DNA of 64,000 bases from Hysterium pulicare CBS 123377 (lineage: Eukaryota; Ascomycota; Dothideomycetes; Hysteriales; Hysteriaceae). The notes under the pieces were generated by a model that saw only the letters and a list, made by a program, of their open reading frames with translations, ran no database searches and was not told the origin of the DNA. The position numbers were made by a program, and so were the translations under genes. The stretch spans positions 120,183 through 184,182 of the forward strand of contig AJFK01000227.1 in NCBI GenBank assembly GCA_000467715.1, written 5' to 3'. Of this stretch, positions 11,881 through 26,938 are shown one piece after another (positions within the stretch are counted from its first letter, which is position 1; every line of letters begins with the position of its first letter).

Positions 11881-14800
11881 ATGGAACAGCCAAATCTATT
11901 CGCGAAAGCAATCGACGAATTTCTCTCCGACCTCAAAGACAAGGAGGATAAAAAGAGTTCGTTCTACAAGGAAGTTCTAACACAGTTGAGCTTGTCCTTG
12001 GTTCACGATGGCTCCAGCGGTGAAAGGAAACATTACGCTGAGGCGGAGTTGTCAGCATTTGTGCAGGAACTGGATGCCCGATATCGAAGCGAGCGCAAAA
12101 CATTGCGCATCATGGAAGCTTTAAGGCCTCTTATTGAGGGCTTATCACAGTTTACGAGTGCTTTCGATGTTCTCGTTCAAGCTGGACCCTCAGCATTGAT
12201 CCTTATCTATGGGAGTGCAAGGCTGGTTCTACTGGTAAACGCTTCAAGTTGATAATATGGTATAAATGAATTGCTGATTCAGGTCGATGTAGCTCGCACA
12301 GAATTTTCTTGATAGCTTCGATACCGTGCTTGATATCATGGGGAAAATTGGAGATCTGCTCAAATCCTATGGGCTCTTTTCGTCCGCATACCGATCATCC
12401 CCGAAAATGTCGGAACTGCTCGTCCGATCGTATAAGAACATCATATCTTTTTGGCAGAAGGCTTCAAAGATGTTTAGTCGAAAACGTAAGGTTGTTCTGT
12501 CTTCAGTCTCAACGTCATACTTATGAATGTAGCATACCGATTTCTCATCACTGGACTCCTAAAACCTTTGAATACGGAATGGCAGAATTGCCGCCGCAGC
12601 CTCCAAGGCGACTGTGACAGCGTCCGGTTACTTGCACAAGCAACAGAAAGTGAAAAGGGAAGGCTGAGGGATATTGAAACCACCGAAACGAAGCATAGTC
12701 CGTTTACACTGCTGAAGGAATTTGAGATGTCTGCTGACGAGATTCAGATAATATGCAGAGATGTGTAGTTGACTGGCTCCTTGGAGGCGAAGATAGTGCC
12801 AACCTGGATGTACGAACAGATCTGAGCAGGAACCTAAGTCTCCGCCATGATGGAACCTGCTTATGGCTATATTCAAACCCTACCTTCGAAAATTGGCTCA
12901 ACGCTAAGGTCAATTCCACGCTGTGGTACACCGCTAGTGCAGGCTTTGGCAAGACTGTACTATGTTCTGCACTAGTGAAGCATTTGCAGGATCTGAACCT
13001 CCGGACTATTTATTTCTTCTTCTCCTTCAATGATCTCGCGAAAAGAAAACCACTCACTGCCATTCGATCCCTAGCGCTGCAACTACTGACGCAGTTCAGA
13101 TTCATTCCCGACAAAGTACTCAGAATATACGAAACAGAAATGGCCAATCACGCTTTCAAGTTACAGGACGAGAATACTGCCGTTGCGGTACTACAAGCTT
13201 TTCTTAGGCAATCTGAGAGATTTCACATCATTCTCGATGGGGTAGATGAGTGCGAAGATCTTTCGGGTGTGAAACGCCTTTTTACCCAAGCGATGCGGAC
13301 AGATACACTTGGACTTGTGAAGTGGTTCTACTCCAGTCGCAATGAACCGAGCTTAAAACCATTGGGCCAACAATTAGCCCCTAGTGAAATCAGAGCTTCG
13401 CCTGAAGTCATTATGGACGACATCAGGAAATTTGTGGAGGAGAGTAGAAGTGAAGACGAGGTCCCTGACAACAACATTAACTACTGGACTGTGGAATCTG
13501 GAGGCAACTTTCTTTGGATGAGCCTGATCCTCAAGATCCTGAAGGGTCAAGATTATACTTGCGATGACGACATCCAGCAAGAATTGAACTCGTTCCCTAA
13601 AGGTCTTGTCGGGTGCTATATTCGTAGCCTTAAACAGCTCTTATCTCGGAAAGAGCAGCAGCAAGAGTTGGCAAGGTAGTGTACTTCCTTCATAACCAAC
13701 TTTCATGACCAGATGCTGATATGTTTCACAGGAGAATCTTCCTCATGCTAGTCTACTCTCTCCAACCACTTCACTTGAGCGAATTGTCCAATTCTCTTGG
13801 AGTGCGCAAGGACTCGAAAGATTTTTCCACCGGCCTCCTACCAAGAGCTGGCGTCATCGAGGAACTTTGTGGACCGCTTGTCATATTCGACCGTGTCTCC
13901 CAAGGCAGTGCCAAAGATCCCCTTCTCAAGCTCGCGCACAAATCAATTCAGGACTTTTTCACTCAAGACCCAGCATACCTCGGCGTCCCTGCAACTTTGC
14001 GTAAGTTTTTCGCAAATAAACAAGCGGCAAATCTCGAGATAGGCCAGACCTGTTTGACCTATCTCAGCTATGCACGATACCAGGAACTGCTTCCATCGCT
14101 TGATATACTCATAACGGATCCCAACAACGAGCATGCTTTTTTGAAATACGCAGCAACGTACTGGTTCCAACATCTCGACTATGTGGGTTCTTCTGATCAA
14201 GCATACGCACAAGTAGAGCTATTTTGCAAGAGTCCGGCTTTCTGGAGTTGCTTAGGCGTCCAGGCTAATATTGCACGCCACCTGTTCGCCCGATACACTC
14301 AAGTGCGATCGGGACGATTTGCATTGAGTGCTACAGGCTTTGGACGACCTGAAATGGACTCAAGAATCCACATTGGCTCTCCCATACCTCTCTGGCTCAA
14401 CAGTTCCATCGTTCGGGACTTGCAAAATTTCATCATAGAATGGCAACCGATACTTACTCTACTACCGCGAGCAGTCGGTCAGTGCTGCCCGAGAGTTGCT
14501 GGAGAAAGCGATTTAGCGTACAATAAGCTTTTGCGATCTCAGGGACTGCAAACGATTCAGCTCCGCTCTGCAGAACTAGGTACCGGTCGATCAGTAGGAG
14601 TGTCCGTTGTTCAAAAGGACCACTCGGAACTACAATTATCAATCCTTAGGTATGACAAGGGCGGCTCCGAACGGAAGATTTTGCAACACCGACAGATCCT
14701 CTTATCTGAATCAACCAAATTAAGACTTTGCGAGCAGAGCCAGGATCGCTCCTCTCCCTACGCTCAGATTCCCGTCCCATCGTCGGTGGAATCTATCAAT

Positions 14801-16228
14801 CCCTTGCACATACTGCTGCAAGAAGGGAGCGAGTCTCCGTCATTATGGATCTTGAACCGAAAACAACTTAACTTCACTTTGTATCAGAACTCTAAGGAGT
14901 ACCATTATGATCATCCTAGCAGCAAGGCTATCCCTCCGGTGTCCGATAACGACCAACCAAAAGGAACGTGGTCGTTGCAATCGAGAACCTTCGATCATAC
15001 TCCGCACGGCATAGCCGCCGCCTATCATCTCATTCGAGAAGAAGATAAAGCTGTTCACAGTGACTCTGGCCGTGCGTTATTGCGAGACTCAGACTCGGGT
15101 ATTGGATCCAGCTTGGACTCTGACTCGGACTCAGAGTCAGATTCTGAATTGGAATCCGACATGTCTTCGGGCGACGAAACAGAAGTGGATGAGGGACCAA
15201 GAGACCATTTCCTGGCCATGATCTCGCGAAACGGTCGACTGGCATGGTTGCCCTGGAGCACAAACTCTCAAACCCCGCTACAAATAACTTGTGGCTTTCA
15301 TCCTAGTGAGCCGTGGGCAGTCTGGACAAAAGCTACTCATGAATTATGTCTTGCTGATCTCAATACGGAGCATGCACCAACGACAAGCATTCTGCCTGAG
15401 CCGATCGAAATAGATCAAACTTCTACCAAAGCTGCATATCGAGGTATGTATTGCTTAGAGTCCTTCATGCACCATCGTCAAGCGACTGACCCGTCTTTTC
15501 TAGAGATTCACTTTTCTCCCTGCGGTAGATTTCTGCATTACCTTCTCTGCTCCTTCACAGATGATCTAGTAGAAATGACATGCTCGCTCGCGCTAACCTC
15601 ATTCCCCTTTCGCAAAACCACCGCCGGTCTGGAACCCCTACACCGACAAGGCCGAACGCAGAAGCTGACGTACAAATTGTCCGAGTTGCCGAAACAATCC
15701 TCTCTCCCTTTCGTCTTAACCCACTGGTCTGCGGAAACGCTCCTTGTCGCTCTACCCCCATTGTATTGTTGTCCCAAAATCATACGAATCCCTCTCCAAT
15801 CAGATCCCAACAACACCAAAGACCGAGACATCGACTGCTATGTTCCGATCGAAACGCTCTCTTCCCCCATCTACTTCCCCTCCTCAACGCCCTATCGCAG
15901 TCCCCAAATCTCACTACTCAGCTCCTCCTCCCCGAAACTCCCCTCTTCTACCCCCAAGCAGACTACCGAACACCTCGTCCTAGTTCTGAACCCACACTTG
16001 ACCCCCAACTCGACGCTGCCGCCTATCGCTATGGCATGGGATATCACGGGCCGCGGCGGCTGGAGGGAATGGGATGCTTCCAAAGATGCGCGATCCGAGG
16101 ACCTGGAGATGGATGAGCATGCTTGTGAGATGCTCAGAGGCACTTTCGTGGATGCGGAACAGCGGTTTAGTGTGCCTATTCGGAGTGGGTTGGATTGGAC
16201 GAAGAAGGCTTATGTGTCTTGTGCTTAA
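11881..16228 (+). CDS. NACHT STAND NTPase (NLR-like), with an apparent frameshift near 12765
   Basis: Exons 11881-12234, 12302-12485, 12533 to 13675 and 13732-16228 give about 1390 residues. The N-terminal helical region (RIMEALRPLIEGLSQFTSAF, IYGSARLVLL) is the DUF7708-type module that often precedes NACHT in fungi. NACHT motifs are Walker A LWYTASAGFGKTVLCSALV and Walker B FHIILDGVDECED, then LKLAHKSIQDFF in the winged-helix part. The C-terminal ~800 residues have an Asp/Ser run (15060-15190) and no recognisable ANK, TPR or WD repeats, though HFSPCGRFLHYLL hints at a beta-rich module. Exon 3 changes frame around GATGTGTAGTTGAC: one frame reads ICRDV-stop, the other continues VDWLLGGE, and joined they read naturally. 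Either two bases are inserted, or an intron with a poor donor (GTCCGT near 12700) is removed. Fungal STAND proteins commonly act in nonself recognition; a role here is inference. Confidence 0.8.
15060..15190 (+). repeat. Asp/Ser/Glu-rich low-complexity tract inside the NACHT gene
   Basis: The codons read as serial DS and ES dipeptides (for example GSSLDSDSDSESDSELESD) followed by SSGDETEVDEG. The tract is in frame and lies between the NACHT part and the C-terminal part, so it is probably a disordered acidic linker with casein-kinase-2-like sites. Confidence 0.8.
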
Positions 16229-17038
16229 TTTCTGCTTGGTAAAATATGTAGAAGATGATTGCAGGGAGGAATATGTATACTTCAAAGACTTCATTCAGAC
16301 ATGGAAAGCGGGTGGCATCCACGTGTCGGCCTGTAAGCGTTGGGCGTCAATGTCATATTAGGGACAATGCGAAGGCTATTATTTGGCCTCTTCGAGGTCG
16401 CTGTGCTGAGAACCATGACGCAAGGATGTGCGCCAAGTATCATAACCAATGCTAGATAGACGTGCGCTTGGCTTTCAGCTGAATCTTTCGGGAAGAGCAT
16501 GGTGCCTCTCGAGGGTAGGCTGGGTGACTTCTGTGGGAATGATCGACCTAATCGTATGCACAACGTAAGGCTCCGCATCTCTCCAGGGCAAGTTCGGCCA
16601 AGACTTTGTTCCATGCTTGACTGCCTGCAATCTATAATAGGGTTATTCGTGACAATCTATCGTGCACCGGGCTTGCGGAGAAATTAATATCGACGTAGAT
16701 TGCACGCTCCGTATCCCACTTCGGAGCAGGCCACTCTAAATTCCTCATATATCCATCAACCTTCTGTGCTCACCACATTCCGCTCCTTTGGTAAGATCCA
16801 TAGTCCTCCTGTCGACTGCAGTTCTTCTTTCTGTCGTTGCAAATGCCCGTTTCTCATCGTTTGATTGAGTATCTGTGTGTTATAACCTATTCTCTTGCAC
16901 GCGTCATAGCACGCGTCGACCTCGGCATCTCTCTGCGTCACCTGGAGTGCCCTTCCTCGAGCGAGACATGACAATGAATCTTCAACTTGAGTCTCATGCA
17001 ATCAATTCTATGCCTCGCGATTACTCTACCCGTCAACA
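16229..17038. other. intergenic, no supported gene
   Basis: Downstream of the NACHT gene. Open frames up to 107 codons occur on both strands but none shows motifs or splice-compatible continuation. It grades into the decayed region that follows. Confidence 0.4.
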
Positions 17039-20000
17039 ATGTCGGATACGCCAGAGAACATGATTGGTTTCAGCATGAAGGCCACCACTCCGGAATCTGA
17101 GGTTTCATGCCATTCGCAGAAACCCGTCACGCCAACTGCGTCCGAAACCTTCACCACACCCATTGAAGGCTGTGTGGGTGCCATGAGATGTGTTGGTGGT
17201 CGGGGACATTCCATTGAGCTCCGACTTCGACGCGAAATCTTCTCGGAGGGACCAACGTCAGCTGGACGATGTTTCATTCGCACCTGCCCGTCTCCGAAAC
17301 ACTTCGTGGCATTCTTCTTCAGCAATCATATGTCACGAGGACAGTGATTCCAGCTAGCTACGGTAGTCGCACCAGGCATATGCGGTCAGCGATGCCCTCA
17401 AGAACGGCTATTTCCAACGATAACAGAACTTCTGCTAAGGGAGGCTTCTTCTCGCCAGACCACCTTTCTCAAAGGCAACACCAATCAGTCCTTATCTCTC
17501 AACGCCTCCAACAACGCCAATTCGTCCGATCATGGAAAACGAGAAGCCGTGGACCACACCTTCGGCAAGCGAAATATCTCGGGTTACATCCTACATGACA
17601 CGATGCAGCGTCTAAGAACCAGCTGACTGCGTAATGCTTTCCATGGCATATATAATCACCTCATATTCCACGACCCAGTACGAACGGCGAGTGGTCTCAC
17701 AGGCAAAGATTTCCTTCCATCCACGATCAGAGCCCACTCCTCTTCGTCACGAGCGGAACAGATCGAAGCTCGATATCGGCAGTGGTGCTAGGTCCAATGA
17801 GTTCGAGACACTAAATTCGAAAACACTCACTGCTTCTCCTTGGTTAGCGACAGCATCTATTGTCGATTTCACCAATTCACGACGACGACAATGCCCTCAT
17901 CACTGGCTTCTTCGATAATCGCACGAGTTGTCTCTGACATCCTAGAGCGCCCCGGCGGAAAATGACTCCTACCCTCGAGCATGGACATTCCTACAACTTC
18001 TTCTCCATTACTGTGAGGCCTTCCGCTCAGTCCAACTTCTCACGCATCTTGCCTATCTAGGAACGGCTCGCGAATGTAATAGTCCATACATATTGTGGAT
18101 GAATAGCTTGAGTCTGAAGCGTAGCGCTATCCATTCCAAACACAATCCAACAAGAACCACTAGAAACCTGGGCGAAAACACATCTGTGGTGCCACAGGAA
18201 TGCTTCATCCGAATAATTCCCTGATTACCCGCTTCCAACTGCGCATATCGCTACGAATAAACTCTCTAGATGACCCGAGCCTCCGAGCTTCTAACTCCGG
18301 TACGATACCGAGTCGACTCCGTAGTGTTAGTAGGTACCTAGGTAGACACGCCCTCAGTATGACGCCTCACCTAAGCTGACAAAGATCCCTCACAGGACTT
18401 CCGGCCCATGAACAAACCTTGGCGGACATCAAGTGCAGTTATTCACCAACCATGTTGTCACATCTCTACCGCAAATACAACATTTCCCTCTGCTATGATG
18501 CCAGTCCGAAAACGGCCTGGCTGGTTGCTGGTTACGGCTTTCCCAGCCGCCTAGTTCATTCCTACTGCGCAATATCGATTTAGAATATAGGTGAGATCTT
18601 GTGAACGAGTCACTGGTTCTGAGGTTACACTTCGGCCAGGGTCGACCGGTCTAGAGCTACCAGGTATTTTCTTTAATTCCGCCTTACGCTCTCATCTCAC
18701 TGCTTGGTCTCGGCATGCATGCTCGAGATATTGGATGGTAACGGCAACGGTCCATATCCGGTAGGTTCTTTTTACGGGCTATCTCTTTACGGTTTTCGTA
18801 TCTCCCATTACGATGACGAATATATTAACAAACGGCCATGTTCAAAACCAAGCCAATATCCATCTTCCACAGTTCTCGAGACCCGGTATCTTACCCTTGC
18901 AGATGATTCCGGAGATGTGGCTCTGGTTAATCTATTTGCATGCACGGACCGCCTCGAACGAAGCATCCACGAGACTTTCCACACCACCTCAGCAAACATC
19001 CGTCATCACGCTTCTATTGTCGCAGGAATCCAATCCATATTACCGTTACGATCGGGCCACAACTACCTCTTGCGGACAGTATGCAGGCCAGTTGGATGGT
19101 GCCTCTTTACCTCATCCCACTGCGTTCAAGTACGTGGAAGGATCATAATCCTTTCGGACTCGTTGGACTTTTGACAATGGCTGTGCTATCGAACACAGAA
19201 CGCAAGTACATTCTACGAGGTTCACATATACCCAGGGTTTCCTCTACTAAGCACAAGCAAATAGCGGAGTTACCGAAAGATCGACAACGGAGGTGCACCA
19301 CAGAGGTCCAAATTTGCGTGTTGTTTGCACGATTAGTGCTCCCGCTATTAGTCCGTCCAACCCATGAGTTTCGCAATACTAGTGAGAATTCTGACCTCAC
19401 CTTCAATACCGACTAGCAACGCTCCCATCATTTCGGCCCGTGCTTCCTGACCTCTCTGACGTCGAAACTCCATTGGTATTCCAAATCTACAGATGCTTAC
19501 CACTTCACACCTTCCCAGCAACATCTCTACATCGCTTCATAGGCAGTCCATATTGCCACCTTTACGCCTCGTGCACCTCCCTTGTGATCTCCGAAAGGTT
19601 TGGGTATTGCTTACAGCGGATGTATTGCCAGAGGCTAGCTTCCAGTCGTAAGAAAATTTCCAAGACTTCAACTAGAGACTCTGACACGGACACCTCGATA
19701 TTAAATTTCTGCAGCCAAGCTTCCTCTACCACCACTCTCAAACTCTCTACGCTGCGCCGAATAAGCTTCATGTGCTCTCCGTCGACGGTGGGTGAAAAAT
19801 CCCAATCGAATCCAACAAAATCTCCAAGTCATAGGTGCTCTGAGAATGATCCCTTGCCTATCTGGGCTTAGATATGCTACGTTCTATCAAACGAAATCCA
19901 CACGATGGACCCCACGTGTAGGCAAACATCTCGTGTAGTGCGATTATTGGCATAGCCACCTACTTCACCGGACAGGCCCCGAGTGAGCATGCGGTCAACG

Positions 20001-20300
20001 AGATCTTGTTCAAATCCTTGATCACTACTATCTCACCGCTTGCTGATATCTTGGTATCGATTTTGGATGTCCGAGTCTGCAGTATGCGGATTCTTGAACA
20101 CCAACACGAGACCAGGATTTTTCTGCAAAAGGAAGGTATGGAGGATCATGATTGTACTTGGAGGATGCTCAAGTATGCCTAATTTCCGGACGGTAGTGTA
20201 TAAATATCTCCTTCTCTCAGTGATATTAGCTAGACAGCAGTCAATTCCTAGGTGTTTACACCAAAGACTGAATTATTCTACAAATCTTCTCAACAATAGA
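17039..20300 (+). pseudogene. decayed protein-coding DNA, family not recognised
   Basis: Several protein-like pieces lie on the plus strand in shifting frames, interrupted by stops. Examples are LKGNTNQSLSLNASNNANSS and KREAVDHTFGKRNISGYIL (about 17465-17622), FHGIYNHLIFHDPVRTASGL (17638-17700), LSHLYRKYNISLCYDASPK (about 18455-18515), GPYPVGSFYGLSLYGF (about 18745-18800) and SPKGLGIAYSGCIARG (about 19588-19640). The same order on one strand suggests one or two former genes with substitutions and indels. GC content does not collapse, so this is not the extreme AT-rich pattern of heavy RIP. I do not recognise the family. It is also possible that part is a live gene with many introns that I failed to join. 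Confidence 0.45.
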
Positions 20301-20326
20301 TTCAGTTTCAATTCTCAACTTTCACT

Positions 20327-21791
<1,465 letters not shown>

Positions 21792-22241
21792 ATTTTACAG
21801 TATATCTCTCTGTCATATTATGCTATCCCGTGGAGCCTCGCCACTTCGCTGGTATGGTCGAATGGAGGGATTGTGTCGAGTCGATATTTGAAGGACTTTT
21901 TCTCGTGCTTATAGTCAATTGGGATCGGAACCATGCATTTAGAACTTTGTTATTCAATCCTCTCGGATTAGCCACACTATGAATTCACGTTTCACTAAGA
22001 TGGCTCAGCCGTCGAGCCGAAAACCACCGTGACGACTCAAGCTTCTAAGGAAACCATGCAAGATGTCTGTAGAGCTTGGTGTCTTGGGCAGTTTCTGGAG
22101 ACTAACCTTGACAGGCTAGACGCCGAGAGAGACTTGTGACTTGTCCGGTGGCGCTAAAATCTCTTCGACCCCGCTTCCATCCGGACACTTCCTTCATTAT
22201 CCCATTCTTCCGCCCACCTTTTTGCATCGACCATACTCACA
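21792..22241. other. intergenic, no supported gene
   Basis: Contains the 3' region of the protease and the promoter of the Zn2Cys6 factor. I see no gene or repeat in it. Confidence 0.5.
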
Positions 22242-24757
22242 ATGCCCGCTGCAGAGGCAGAAACAACAAGCCCACTGGAGAATAGTGCCAACGGACGAAA
22301 GCGCCCCAATCCCGATGACTTCAAACGAGCTTACAAAGCCTGTATCAACTGCCGACAGAGAAAGGCAAAATGCATCCTTGGTGCTGGCGCAGATGGGAGT
22401 TTGGCTCCACCATGCCAACGATGCAAGCGGGAGATGAGAGAATGCGTTTTCAGATCTGAGAGATCTTGGGTTAAGAGGAGGAAGCAGGGAGATTCAGAAG
22501 ATCAAGCTCCTGCTGAGAACGCTGACGAGACCAATGTGCAACGAAAGCGGTCCAGTAGACAGGAGGTTACTCCGTCGCCTGGTCCTGGGGAGGTATCAAA
22601 TAGTCATGGTAGGGTGCAGATATCGTCTGTATCTGGACAAACCGTTGATTTAAACAATGCTGCTGGTACTGAAGTGGACATACTCAGTCCTGCAGCTCGA
22701 CTGCGGAAACCATCAACATCAGGATCACAACCAGTCGATCTCGCAAGTTCTGTGATGCGGACTGTTGTGTCAAGTGGGAACGATGCTTTGAATCTGCTGT
22801 TTGAAGCTGCTCATCATAGAGACACGATGGACGCCCAGGACCCTGGAACGGCCAACCCTCTCCCAGGGAGGCCGACTATGTACGAAACCCCCAGTTCAGG
22901 GCCAACACTACCAGATCCCTCATCTCCTTTTACCTTTCGAGCTCAGCCAGTACAAATGTCTCAACCCTCCACAGACACTTTGAGGATTTGGAACGCTTGC
23001 CGTTTTGTTCAGATGGGATGGTTCTCTGCACAAGAAGCTGTCACCTATGTTGACCTCTTCTTCAAGAATCTCTCCCCACTCTCTCCTATCCTCTCAGAAT
23101 ACTACTCCAATCACAAGAATCATTACTCGCTCATATCATTGGATCCATTTCTATGCGCAACCATCCTTATGATATCATCACGATACAACGTCTTACCAGG
23201 CCTTGGCGGAGCTTCTCGGGGTTACTTCATTCACGATCGCCTATGGGAGCAATGCCAACGGTTCATCATGAAGATAATGCTGGGTCAAGTCAAGCCACAC
23301 AAAGCGCAAAGTCGTACAGTTGGCTCGATCGAAGCTCTTCTCCTCTTATCTGAGTGGCACCCTCGTGGGCTTCATTTCCCAACCGCCAGCGATGGATGGG
23401 ACTGCGAGTTATTAGTAGGATCCGTCATCGAGAAGATAGACAACACTCAGACTCCGAAGGCTGAGGCCACTTCGAATCGTTGGCTGGAGGACGTTATCGA
23501 GCCCGCCAAACGATCTGATCGCATGTCCTGGATGCTGATGGGATGTGCTTTGTCTCTAGCACAGGAGCTGGGACTTTTCGAAGAAAACAGTAACATCGAA
23601 AAGGATCAACTTTCATACCCCAAAATACTCCCCGACTATCTTACACTACGACGTATTCGAGCACGCAAGTTGTTGTTTGTCTTCATCGAACAACTTTCTT
23701 GGAGACTTGGATGCACATCAATGATCCCTCAGAGCTTGAATATCTCACTGATGGAGAAAATACCAGTCGACTCGGTCACGGGAGCTGTGGAACAATGGCA
23801 GTCATTCATGAGTGCTTGGATTGAACTTACCAAGTTAGCTAGATCAGTCTCGGATACCTTATACCCCTCGGCAGCACATACGCGCCAGACTCTCCGTAGT
23901 GGACGCTACATTGGACTTCTTGAGCATTTTCAACCCCTTCTGACTCAATGGCGGAAAAAGCATCTCGACCCACATAGTAAGTGTTGCTTTGGAACATGAT
24001 TTCAATAACTAACAATTACGAAGAGCTTGATGTGGGATTGCATGATATGCTTTCTATCGAATACCAGTACGTGAGAATATATGCGAACTCGCTTGGCATG
24101 CAAGCGGTAGTGGAACGCACTCTAGCCGCGGATCCCGAGGTTCCACAAGATGATCAACTTCCCATGAGCGTTGAACCAATCGATTACAACTTCATCCAGG
24201 AAGTTGTGGACGGAAGTCGGCAGATTCTGCAGAAGGTGTGTCAACTTGCGGAGTCTGGCGCTCTCAAGTATTCGCCTGTCCGCATATTCCTCCGTATAAC
24301 TACCTCATCAATATACCTGATCAAAGGGCTCAGTCTGGGAGTCCGCAATACTAAGCTGCAATCTTCCTTGGATATACTCGATCGAGCAATTCATGCTATG
24401 AGATCAAGCACTCTAGACGACATGCATCTAGCATCTCGGTACGCAACCTTACTGGAGCTCCACGTTGCACGTCTCCGGGATAGCTTCATAGTTTCAAACC
24501 GGCCTCCGCGACTGCCTACCCGATCAGACTCTCTTGACCGGAATACCTCTACTGGAATCGACTTTCTGCATAATCACAATGCTGGTGGCTCAGGGATAGC
24601 TGCGCTCGCTGAAGACGTGTCCGGTATGATGCCGGAAGAAGACTGGCTCACGCTACCTTTTGATCCCTCCATGGCGCCTTTTGGACTCGATAATTCTCAG
24701 GGCTTTCAGGGTCTGGATGATGGGACTTTTGATTTTATATGGAATCTGCCCATGTGA
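22242..24757 (+). CDS. Zn(II)2Cys6 transcription factor, Aro80-like (2 exons)
   Basis: Exons 22242-23976 and 24024-24757 join to 822 residues; the 47-bp intron has GTAAGT and a CTAAC branch site. The binuclear cluster uses C34, C37, C44, C58, C61 and C68 (CINCRQRKAKC, then PPCQRCKREMREC), with the long 13-residue loop between the third and fourth Cys. The run CVFRSERSWVKRRK after it resembles the Aro80 group, which activates aromatic amino-acid catabolism in yeast. A fungal-specific TF middle homology region spans about residues 240-650 (GTVGSIEALLLLSEW-like helices, MSWMLMGCALSLAQELGLF). The C-terminus is acidic and aromatic (LDDGTFDFIWNLP), a plausible activation segment. The next gene, convergent, encodes HPPD, which fits control of tyrosine breakdown. 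The Zn2Cys6 call is firm; the Aro80 assignment is from memory of the motif. Confidence 0.9.
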
Positions 24758-24988
24758 AATGAGCTTTTGGTATCTGCTTGGAGGACGTCAACGAAGCTTT
24801 TAGGTGAACAGTCTTGTGAATCACGGCGACTGATATCCATTTTCGAACTCTGGATAGATTGATCGGTTTGGTGATCTTTATGCTGACTACAGGATCTTCA
24901 TGTCATACTGTACATGCTATGTCTTTTAATGAAACCCTACACTCAATACGCTCAAAGCAATAATCTAATCACACTCAAGTTTGATCCG

Positions 24989-26324
<1,336 letters not shown>

Positions 26325-26938
26325 TTTGATGGCGGGAGTTAGGTGTGTTGTATGGGATATGAAGACGAGTAGAAAATGTAGTATCAAGGACTTTTGCTAG
26401 GGTCTTTGTGGTTCAAGATGTGAATAGTAGCTTAGGTGTTTAAAAGAAGAATCACCGTCCACTGATTCTTATTCCTCCTCTTATACATTCACATCAGAGA
26501 TAAATAAATACACGACTGGTCATCCGCAGAAGAAATCTCACCCACCTTCCTCCTCTTCCGTCATCAGCATATTCGCTGTCCCTTTGCCAGCATAAGCCGA
26601 TCAAATCCATCCGCAGAGCCCGATTGCAGTCAGCAGCGTGGGCGCGGATTGGCTCGGAGGTGTGGCGGTGCAGTTGAAAGCGGATGGCGCAGGGAATCTC
26701 CGGGATTCCGACGCCAGCCGAGAAAGCGGGATACGGTTCGACAAACACAAGACTTGTCGGCTTACGCTCTGTTATCACACTCGACGCAGTCCTGCTAGAG
26801 TAGATAAATCGTGGTATGATATCGCGGTATTCTGATACGCAAACTTACTTTCAACTAATCTCCAGATTCCCATAATCTCGTCAAGCGCTGCTGCAACTCC
26901 CTTATCCTCCTACTCAACAACGCGCATCGATCCATTTA
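26325..26938. promoter_or_regulatory. bidirectional intergenic region, HPPD / TTC36-like
   Basis: 614 bases separate two divergent start codons. Both promoters must lie here. An antisense open frame of 94 codons (26494-26778) has no motifs and is treated as chance. A search for Zn2Cys6 CGG/CCG half-site pairs matched to the neighbouring factor would be worthwhile; I did not identify a convincing site by eye. Confidence 0.45.

Noticed and set aside
16229-20326. Whole region as a transposon
   Set aside because: No terminal repeats, transposase, integrase or RT motifs found.
26494-26778. 94-codon minus-strand frame between HPPD and the TTC36-like gene
   Set aside because: No motifs; lies where two divergent promoters must be.
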